NCBI GenBank assembly: GCA_030248225.1
Contig: JASANE010021376.1
Span: 1-64,000, forward strand
DNA: 64,000 nucleotides
Source: Trileptium ribeirensis
Taxonomy: Eukaryota; Nematoda; Enoplea; Enoplida; Thoracostomopsidae
Direction of reading: 5' to 3'
In this document: piece by piece, positions 55,440 through 64,000 of the stretch
Numbering within the stretch: position 1 is the stretch's first letter
How the letters are laid out: every line of letters begins with the position of its first letter
Made by a program: the position numbers and the translations under genes
The notes under the pieces: model-generated
The model's input: the letters and a program-made list of their open reading frames with translations, nothing else
What the model was told of the DNA's origin: nothing
The model's database searches: none

Positions 55440-56990
55440 GAAGACAAATTGTCCCGATGTGAAATTTTAAAGAATAGTAAGACGAAAAATCGTTAATTTC
55501 ATACATCATGCTTGTGTAGCATATACCATGTCAAGTATTGATAATTTTCCGTTGATTTTCTAACTCCTTAACGCCAGGCTAAGTGTCTGAAATTTCAAAA
55601 AACTTTCAAAACGCCATCTGAGGATTTGATACTCGGCAGTGTAACGTCACCGTAGTCTCCCGATTGCTATAGTGTTGGATAGAGAAAACTAAAAATTGGA
55701 AAAGCCAATTAATGTGTGAAAAACCCAGATTTTATTTGGCGCATTATTTTTTCGTTATACATTATGTGTAGCATGTTTCATTTATATAAGATGCTTGTTA
55801 CATGTATGCGTTATATGCCTACGTCATGTGTGACTATAAAAGTTTCTATTACCAATTGTTATTCATATGTCGTATAAAAACAGAGTTTCGTAGCAACTTC
55901 TAAACCAAATTGACTCTTGATTCAGATATAATCGCTTTGAAGTCGTATGTGATGATGCAGCCTTAGTTTCGTGCTCATAGTATCTTTCCAAGGGAGAGTA
56001 AAAGACAAACACCAAATTTTAGAAAACACTAAGAAACGTATGGGTTTTTTGAAGAAGCACACCTGAACCTGACGAAGAAATATTTGTCATTTTAGCCTAG
56101 AATTGCAGCAGATTTCATTGTATCAATACGGAAATTCGGAACTGCAAAATTTTTTCAAATACTCGTGACGGTACTACCTTAACTAACATAAGCATTCATT
56201 TACTTCCAAAAATTATGAAATGATTCATTTTGTAGCAAAATGTTCGATAAATACCTCCTTGGTCAATATTTTAACCAAATAGAACGAATTAATATAGGAC
56301 TGGTCTTCGAGTTACAGCCAATTTATAGCAATACCCTTTTAAAGGTTACTTTGTGTGTTTATTAAATATTCTAGGCCGAAGTGCGCAAAGCACAGTTGCT
56401 GCCTGTAATTGATCTGCCGCACATTCTACGTTTTTAGGCGGGCTCGACCATAACCCTATTATTTGCCATTGCAATTATATTTATTATTACAATTTGTATA
56501 TGTATGCATTATTATTTGTCCATTTTGCGGTGTTATTGCAAATTTTACATCGCTGTGAAATGTAAAGCAAGTGCGATACATACATGTCATTTGGTGTTAA
56601 GATCTACACAACTAACACGTTAGCAATACCATCTAATTCACCGCAGGTGGATATTTAAAAAGAGAACTTGGTGGCAATTATTTGTACGCATATAATAAAT
56701 GCTTCGTTTGACAAAAATGTCTTTCTCGTTATTTTAAATTTGCAAAACTTGTTGGTAAAGGAATAATTCTACGAAAATTTCGTTACAATATGTTGGTCGT
56801 ATTTTCGTATAATGTGAGACTTGAACACATAGTGTATTAACTCACCATTCAGCAGCAGAAAACGCTACAGCTTTATCCCTGTCTTTATTGTTAGCAATTT
56901 GATATTTTACGACTAACAGACATGTGCAATCTTGTTATATTTCAGAAATTATAGTTGTGCAGGAAATGTATTTGTAATAACGGTGACGCA
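55440..56990. other. Non-coding DNA, no gene seen
   Basis: AT-rich with no recognised coding, RNA or repeat signal. Composition changes to GC-richer near 56990. Confidence 0.5.
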
Positions 56991-59900
56991 GCTGCATGGC
57001 GCAACTTCCTAACACCATGCCCATACGACCACGGCTATCATAACCTCAAGGGTGGACCCTAAGCTTTACGATTTAGCCGCTTTTCTTGGTCAGACCCAAG
57101 AAGTTACGGAGCTTAGCAGGCGCAGGCGCGCTTCACGGGGTGTGTTCGGACCCCGCCCGATTGGTTGCGCACGTGTCTAGTATCCTGGCATGATTGCTGA
57201 GGTCCCCCAGGGAGGTTGACACCGAAACCTGCGCACAGGTCATAATGTCAAACCGATGTTCCCTGTCCTAATCTAATGGAAGTTGTTTTTGTCTAGCGTA
57301 GATTAAAGAAAAATGCGTGATGAGTTGGGTTTTGTAAGGTAAATTTTGAGTTTTACTCAGTTTATCCTCAGCCGAACACTTAGTCAGTTGTAGCCATATG
57401 GCCCCCACAGGGTTCCGACAGTCCCTGAACGTTTAACGTCGGACTACCTATTTTGCAGCGTGATAATTTTGACTGTGTTGGTATCGAGTGATAAAGTTTT
57501 CCTAGTAAATTTTATCTTTCGTGTGAGTGTGACTATTAGGCCAGTAAATTTGCTACGTAATTTGGTGGACCACTCTCGCTGTAATACCATTACACAAACA
57601 GGTCAATCTTGGCGGCGGACCGTTCGCGTCAGGGCTTGGGGTATTTGCGTCCGCAAGCCGTGGCACGAAGGGTCGGCCCGTCCATTTTGGACGTCCTTAT
57701 CACGCTAAGAATCCAATAACACGGGACACGCCACGTAATTTTCAAGAGTTTATTCAAAGTCATGTACAGTGTCGGTTAACAAAGGGCATTTAGTTAGATA
57801 CGCACGTAAATACAAACTACGGTAGTACTAATCTGCCCGTCCGAACATTCGTCCCCTTGTCCAGCAGTGCGAAAGAGAAAGGGGTGGCGCAAGCGAAGTC
57901 GTTCCCGGTAGTACTGGACCAGAATCTATACCCGAGGCGTTCCACGTCGAACGTTAACTAAGTCAGCTGTCGCTCGGGTTATGCGTCTGGCGTGCTTCGA
58001 AGTTCGCTCTTAATAGCGCGCGGCGGTGCATGCACTTCGGGAACCATGCGGGGAAGGGAACGAGTTTGTTACCGCAAGGACAGGGCATGAATTCGGGAAC
58101 GGGGAAAGCGTAGGCCTACCATGCAAGATAAGAACCAGTAGCATTGAAGAAAAATCAAATATGGTACAGATTATTGCATTGTCAGAGCAATCGATTACTG
58201 ATAACCGTCAACGAGTACAAGCTACCAATCCGGTTTCAGCCAACGAGACGCCTTCATCGCGGTCAGATGTTAAAACGCTGTCCGTGTGCATTACCCGTCC
58301 TACAAATGTGGCCTAGCGTCCCTAGCAAGTCACTCATTTCCCTCCGTCCTACGGCCAGGTTCTTCTCTAATTCTCCAATAGCTGTTGTCTCAGCAATTCG
58401 AGTAGCCCAACCGGGAGTTCAATTATCCCGAATCCTAGTAGTCAATATTACCATTTCGACCTCCCAAATAGATAAGAGGCGCGAGCAGTTGTTATCCCTA
58501 GCGATTTCCTAGGCGACCGAGGCCGCACTTTCAACTGTTTTAACGGTTTGTCGTGCCGGTCCCACCCCGGGGACTCGTTTCGCCTGAGGTGGGTTGGTAC
58601 TTTTCTTTTGGGGTTGTTTTGGTCGGTTGCTTCCTTTCCTTTTTCTTGCTTTGTTTCTTTGGTTTCCCTTGTCGCCTATTTCTTTGCTTTGTCGTCCTCT
58701 CTCTATCGTACTCGTTTTAAGATCCTAGCACACTGTACGCATCGACAGTGTACAGTGCCTCGACTGCACTAGCGAAATTGTGCAGTCGATTTATCACTAA
58801 AATTTTAATGAATTTTCCTCAGAACTCGATAGTCGAGTGGTTAATACTGACAGACCTGCAGCGGACTTGAATCCTCCGTGCAGGATCGAATCTTGGCAAG
58901 GGAAAATGAAAAAAGAGAGAGAAACGACAAAAATCGAGGCAAGGGCATACATAGTACATAGCCTAACGGGCAACCAGTGATAAAAATAAAAATTGCTTAA
59001 ACTCAGCGATCAAGTCGCTCCGAAAAGAAAACGGGGTTTTGCACTTACTCGGTTTGGGGTCAAAACGAATCGCGAGAGGTCGCGATTTTTCTTTATGAAA
59101 AAGAGGATGTTGTAGTCCATTTTCTCTGTTTAAGGGCGGGGCACGGTGCTGGGCTCTTTTGGAAGCGGCCACAGTGGTGGATTATGATCACTAACCATGC
59201 GCTTGGGCCGTTTTAGTACGGGGAGTTTTCCTACTTACTATCGCCGAGCTTAACCACGTCCACGTACCATGGTGAGCGTTGGTGAACTTAATAGGTGCAC
59301 GAAAACAATTTCGAAGCAAACACGGTGAAGTGATATCTTTTACAAGCGCTTAGTATGTTTAGTCATGGGGGCTGTTGAGGACTCACGAAGTCGGTGTTTG
59401 ATCCCTAGGTAAGGCTATTGATGGCCGTCTTAACAATGAATCAATCGAAGCGGAGATTATGCTGGTCCTGCAAAAACCGAGTCAAAGAAAATCGCTCCTT
59501 GCGGAGTGCAAATACCTTACGCTCACGCTGAAATTCCTAAAATTTGTTCAGTCTTTTGAATTCCCCAAATTTTCTTAACTCGTCCTGATAAATGAAATTT
59601 TGGGGCTTTCTAAAGCCCGACGGAGGCTAATCCTCCGTCCCTAACTACAACGTCAGTCCGAGCTCAAGCAGCGGCATGAGCATCGAACGGTCCACTAAGC
59701 TGTAATTTTGTAAACCATAACCATTATCGGAAACAAGTAAGAAATTCCCTATGGTTTCGTGATGAACTTTTACCGTGGTCAGCTCAGGAAAATTCGACAG
59801 CCCTAACTCAAGAGAAATAAATCAGGTAAAAGCATGGACGAGAGGCGTCCATTTTTGATTTGTTTGCCTATGACCACGGGGAATCAGAAGGACTTCGGCT

Positions 59901-61040
59901 AGTGTCTTCACAATACAGCACCCCCGTGCAATCGCTCAAACTGCCCAAAACGGTACTCGACACGAGGAGGTTCGTCAAGAAACTTATGAAAATGTCGTAA
60001 GCCGGCATGGAAAGCGAGACGTCCGATGGCGGGCGTCAGATCAACCTAACGGTTGTAAGACCGTACTACAGCGAACTAAATTTTGGTGGTCTGTTACATT
60101 TCAATCTGGCAAAAATAAACCCCCATGCACCTGGTTCTCACAACTTACAACATTCGGTCCGGCACAGCAATTGCTAGTCCCCTTCCGCGAGACGGAAGAT
60201 GTCTACGCGGGTCCTCCGTCGGTCGAATCCTATTCCAAGTGCAAAACAAAGAGAAAAGCACGAAAGAGCAAAGTAAATTGCAAAATCTAACTAATATAAG
60301 TATTGCGTCGGAGCCGGTCAGTAAAGTCGACCGAACTCCGCGCTGCCGAAGTCGAACTGATTCGAAGAGACGACGCGGTAGTCGTCGCCTCAAAATTTTT
60401 GCCTATATTGAAGGATAGCGATTTTGTCGCCATCCAATCGGAGAGGATCTTTTAATGCCCACTTTTTTGAGTTCAAACCCGGGCGCCCAATCGAAAAATT
60501 CCCAAGATTTTATTTTTGACAGCTATCGTAAACCCTGGGTCCCCTTTAGAGAGAGTCAGCTTCAATCGAAATCGCCGACATCAAATTTGAATCCTCCGAA
60601 TACTCGGAGGTCGACCATCTGTGAGTTTTCTCCCAAAATCTCAGATCTTACCCCATCTGTATTCCCAAATTCTTGTCAGAAACTTATTCAAAATCCATTA
60701 CTCAGATCTTTTAAACCTCTTACCTAACTTAGATTGGTCGTTATCCCCCAAATGTCCCACGAAAACGGTTAAATCACCCGTCAAATTTAAATTTTCAAAC
60801 CAAGCTCGGTGCATAAACATGCTTGAAGTAAGCTGGAATCTATCTTTTTGTGTCTTCTTGTCCTCATTCATCAAATTTTCCCCCAGCTAACTCGCCGATT
60901 TGAGGTCAAATTCCAGCTATTTGGCGAGTTAGCTGCCTCATTCATCACTTAACTAAGCTTATTTGGAGGCCATCTGGGGCTAAATTTTGTCGCCCTATCC
61001 ATGGATAAACGTGCAAACATTGCACGTTTATATGTTGGCT
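56990..61040. other. GC-richer island dense in perfect hairpins
   Basis: Hairpins with perfect stems of 7-13 bp: 57083-57102, 58731-58757, 58760-58789 (10-bp stem), 59068-59087, 59603-59618, 59619-59639, 59834-59852, 60593-60610, 60884-60935 (13-bp stem) and 61005-61031 (12-bp stem, 3-nt loop). Two (59068, 59834) run straight into T5 tracts. A longer imperfect stem is at 58552-58600, followed by a pyrimidine-rich tract to about 58700. Open frames here (57460-57708, 58026-58512, 60125-60890) match nothing I know and may be chance. Confidence 0.7.
58823..58900 (+). repeat. tRNA-Ser-like remnant
   Basis: Has an A-box-like TAGTCGAGTGGTTAATACTG, the anticodon-arm-like GGACTTGAATCC (as in tRNA-Ser UGA, loop TTGAA) and a B-box-like GGATCGAATCTTG. 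About ten extra bases lie between the D arm and anticodon arm, the variable arm is missing and the T stem has a mismatch, so it is a pseudogene or a SINE head. A purine-rich tail (GAAAATGAAAAAAGAGAGAG) follows. Confidence 0.55.
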
Positions 61041-61369
61041 TACAAGATAAAGCCAAACATTCCTAGCATTCCTAGCTGAATTTCAAATATCCCGACAGGG
61101 CGTCCTTAGACGTCCCGGAGGGGGAAACCGAAGGTAGGAATGAGCTTATTTCATGTTCTGGGGCGCAGCACATGCCTAAGTGCCTTTTGATCTATCCGGG
61201 GTCCTATTCAGGAACTCCCGGAGCCCATGGGAGGGCCCTAAACCTACCCCCCGTCTTTCCTATTCCTATGCGTCCAGTCCGTCCGTAAAACTCATGAATT
61301 TAACGTCGTTTTGTACGTCTTGTCCCTATGCGTCCTGTTTTTTGTCATATTCCTATATGCTACATATAT

Positions 61370-61407
<38 letters not shown>

Positions 61408-61860
61408 CCATACATACATACATATACACATACAATACTCATGAGCACACACTACACATGAGACACACAGGCGACCTGAGCGACAGAAAGGTCGCTCAAG
61501 TTCACACTAGAAACACGCAGAACCACAACAACAACAACAACATCAGCACAACCACACAGCAACCACAAGAACAACGACACACACACACACACAATACAAC
61601 CACGGCGACAGCAGCAACGACAACCGACCAAAGAAGTCGGTTAGAGAGAGTGAAAAAGAAAAAGGAAAAACGGAAAAGAAAGGGCACGGGAAGGGAGTCG
61701 GGACAGGGGTTCCCGAGGGAATTTCGAGGGGCTGGGGCGAAATTCGGTCCCAGGACGAAGAACGGGGCCGAATGATACCAAACACGAGGGGGTAGACGTA
61801 GTGGCGGGTCGGAACCCAATTTTGGGTTCCGACATATATTAGTATACGGGGTTTCAGCGG
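61031..61860. other. Low-complexity stretch: TA/ACAT microsatellite, AAC and AC runs
   Basis: 61363-61430 is an ATACATAC/TATATA microsatellite. 61522-61620 has AAC and ACACAC runs. 61660-61700 is a purine-rich GAAAAAGAAAAAGG-like tract. The long open frames on both strands (61311-61775 forward, 61502-62026 reverse) are compositional. Confidence 0.7.
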
Positions 61861-61861
61861 G

Positions 61862-62300
61862 CTCTCCCGCGCTAACGGTTGGGCGGAGCGACGCCCGCCG
61901 GGCATCGTTGAACTCGCCTTGGAAAGGCGATTCAAACGAGGGGTGTTTTCCCTGCCTTATCGGCAGCGGGTAGAGGGGCACTAAAATCACGACTGATAAA
62001 GAGAGTGTCGGTACTGGTGGGGGCACGTTGTCGGCCGTCCCGGGCTAACGGGGCGACTGACGGAGACCCACCGGGCATCGTTGAAGATGTCTCGACGTGG
62101 CGAATGCGATGAGGGGCGTTTTGCCTACTTTTGAGTTGGGGTTACATTTTCGGTTGGTCTGTACCCACGTTCAGTCGGCATGCCCAATTGGGGGCACTTT
62201 GGCGGGCCATAGCGAGCTAGCGAGGGGTCGGGTGGAGGCTCGCCGGGTATCGCTGTACTCGCCAGGAACAGGCGAGTAGAATGAGGGGTCGCATGAGGCT
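61862..62300 (+). repeat. Three-unit ~172-bp tandem repeat with internal hairpin
   Basis: CCGGGCATCGTTGAACTCGC (61898), CCGGGCATCGTTGAAGATGT (62071) and CCGGGTATCGCTGTACTCGC (62243) recur at 173 and 172 bp. Each is preceded by a GCTAACGGnGCG-like block and followed by GAGGGG. Units one and three keep a small hairpin (CTCGCC with GGCGA or GGCGAG). Units one and two both end in GGGGGCAC. Diverged, hence old. Confidence 0.85.
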
Positions 62301-63780
62301 ATTTAGGGTCAAGGGTCAAACACGAAGTTGGTACAAACTGACGGAATTTTATGTTGCATTTTCGTGGTATATTGCGAAACGGCCAAATACGTGACATAGC
62401 AGCGGGATGACAGGTCGGATCAAGACCCGTCTGGCCTTGTTAGATGTCTAAATGGATAGGCTACTTGGAAACACGCGTACTTTCACTCGCTGATCCGATG
62501 GTAACCAGAAAAGCCAGTTGTTAGTATGGTGGTCAGGCGATTTTGGGCGTCAAAGGATGTCATAGAAGAAAGGTTGTGATACGGTGGGGCGAAAAAATAG
62601 ACACACCGAGTCACGAAGGTCACGCAGTACACATATATATGCATAACTATGTTTCCATATAAGCCTAGGTTATGTCCACTCGGGACCATGGTCTCCAGCC
62701 AAACCTAGCGTAAGTATTGGCTGTTAAGTGAATGTTTACCTGTTTGTCCCTAGAATATCTCAGGAGATCCTCCAGCAATTTGCGATGTTTCGAGCTCGTT
62801 CGAAAGCCCGAAAAATCATCTACCGAAAAGTACTCGGGGCATTTTCGGTAAATCTGAACCGTTAGACGGTTGCGGGCCGATAAACAGGCCCGAGGTCCGT
62901 TATTTCCGAATAATCCGAAACTACCGTAACCCACTTGTTTCAGCTTACTTTTGTGACCATTAGGCTATAGTTTGCTCGAACCAGGTAAAACTGATAGTCC
63001 TGATTTTGATTACTTACCAATCCCTTAAATCATCAAAGGCCTCCTATTCCCGGACGGTCTAAATTTCGAAGTTTTGTGTGTGTGTTGCAGCGGGCGGTCG
63101 AGTTCCGAAGGCATTCCCAGAACCTACAGCAGCACCTACTTTTCGGTCTGAATCAAACTCCGGCCAAGTTACACTTTCGCCTCATATCACGCAGTGCCGT
63201 CTATCCGGTCCCGGGGAAAATCTAAGACGAAAATACTACATGCAATAATAGCGCATAATCGGACTTAATTATTCGGGTTGGAAACAATTTTCTCTGTTGT
63301 CCCTGTAATAAGAGTCTGTGTCCATAATAGGGTCTCTGCGACTAAGACCCCTTTTCAAAAAGGATCATGTGCAACCCTGACTAGAAGATAAAGAATAAAC
63401 TAGACCATACGAAAGTTCTGGTTTCCTAGTTCGATTCGTGTTATGTTGTTTTACGCACATTTAGTCACCTTTCCGACGAATCCTCCTTAAATCCTAGCAA
63501 TTTCTAATCCTGAAAAGTATTCCTGAAAAGTCCTCCTCTTATATTTTAAAGGGGACGAAAAGGACTTTGTACTACGTTTTGAAGGAAGTTTCAGCATGGT
63601 CAAAAGTCGCTTTATTCACTTATTCCTGCCATGTTGCCATGGTAAATGTACATGAACACATACATAGAATGATCAAAATGTATTTACAATAAGTCATAAA
63701 ATGCAACATTTACATATATATAACTGGTTCGTCCTTAGGTAGCCAGAACTACTCCATATCGTACATCATATTCAGGTTTA
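62300..63780. other. Unassigned stretch before the zinc-knuckle remnant
   Basis: The minus-strand frame 62665-62934 (with CPEYFSVDDFSGFRTSSKHR) and a plus-strand frame at about 63090-63240 (GRVPKAFPEPTAAPTFRSES) look slightly protein-like, but I cannot assign them. No RNA gene or clear repeat. Confidence 0.35.
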
Positions 63781-63788
63781 CCGCAGGT

Positions 63789-63989
63789 GTGATTGACGGA
63801 CGGTTGGGACAAGGTACAAAAGCACAAAAAAAATTCCGAACAGTCAGCGGTCACATGGTCGGATCAGGATTTCGTCCCCATTGTTTCACTCCCAGTGGTT
63901 GGATGTTAGGTTCTGTTGCACCCATTTGTGGAAATATCCGACATACGGCTCGGCAATGCCAGGCTCCACCATTTTGCTGCCGTCGGTGA
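63789..63989 (+). pseudogene. Degenerate CCHC zinc-knuckle (gag-like) remnant
   Basis: The plus-strand frame ends ICGNIRHTARQCQAPPFCCR. This matches the core of a retroelement zinc knuckle, C-x2-C-x4-H-x4-C, with the second Cys, His and last Cys present (C GNIR H TARQ C). The first Cys is replaced (APIC). The following FCCRR looks like a second knuckle broken by a frame change, then a stop. Likely the edge of a retroelement whose pol would lie beyond the window. Upstream residues are not recognisable. Confidence 0.5.
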
Positions 63990-64000
63990 TGGTCTCCCAA

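Noticed and set aside
57015..57230. Possible 5S rRNA gene (GCCCATACGACCACGGCTAT start and GAAGTTACGGAGCTTAGCAG)
   Set aside because: Only the first ~20 bases and a short internal block resemble 5S. Spacing is wrong, the internal control regions do not line up and the TACTTGGAT region is absent.
59068..59090. Bacterial-type intrinsic terminator (GC stem followed by T5)
   Set aside because: Shape fits, but no bacterial gene, ribosome-binding site or operon is nearby. Noted instead as part of the hairpin-dense island.
59340..59410. tRNA-like GTGTTTGATCCC near 59393
   Set aside because: No convincing A box at the right distance and no cloverleaf.
61311..62026. Long open frames on both strands (154 and 174 codons)
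   Set aside because: They overlap on opposite strands over AC, AAC and purine-rich runs. The peptides are low-complexity, so the openness is compositional.

Overview
This is eukaryotic, almost certainly metazoan, nuclear DNA. It is AT-rich, repeat-laden and sparsely coding. The only gene I can reconstruct with confidence is a seven-exon beta-1,4-galactosyltransferase (GT7 family) on the + strand, 28740..48703. Its exons join in frame at every boundary to give a 421-residue type II Golgi enzyme. The sequence resembles nematode BRE-4-type enzymes (for example a WGWGGEDDD block and a C-terminal NLKYK segment), and the introns end mostly in TTTTAG or TTTCAG. A nematode-like invertebrate with long introns is therefore my best guess, but the window does not settle the organism.

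Layout. 1-6.2 kb: AT-rich non-coding DNA with one degenerate inverted repeat (2.38-2.93 kb). 6.2-9.8 kb, minus strand: a decayed UPF1-like superfamily 1 helicase with motifs I, II, III and V/VI scattered over several frames. 10.4-18.3 kb, minus strand: a broken Ty3/gypsy-type retroelement. It has gag and a start-of-protease remnant at 16.6-18.3 kb, RNase H at 13.2-13.5 kb and integrase at 10.4-12.8 kb. Reverse transcriptase is absent, its place being taken by GC-rich and tandemly duplicated DNA, and a TIR element splits the integrase. 18.3-28.7 kb: non-coding, with one copy of a 1.2-1.6 kb dispersed repeat and a PIF/Harbinger-like MITE.

28.7-48.7 kb: the galactosyltransferase gene. Its introns have collected three MITE families, a 12-unit tandem array carrying abutting acceptor/donor splice motifs, a palindromic 30-bp satellite and a ~27-bp minisatellite. 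49.3-50.55 kb: a second copy of the dispersed repeat. 50.6-57 kb: non-coding, with several tandem duplications (notably a near-identical 239-bp pair) and tRNA-like remnants. 57-64 kb: a visibly GC-richer stretch crowded with perfect hairpins, a tRNA-Ser-like remnant and a three-unit ~172-bp repeat. It ends in a degenerate CCHC zinc knuckle, probably the edge of another retroelement that continues past the window.

The most interesting observations are these: (i) unusual residues at the donor-specificity and metal-ligand positions of the galactosyltransferase; (ii) a tandem array in its fifth intron repeating AG|GTAAA about ten times; (iii) in-frame tandem acceptors at exon 5; (iv) a TIR family with iterated TTCGCGAAC motifs; (v) the hairpin-dense island.
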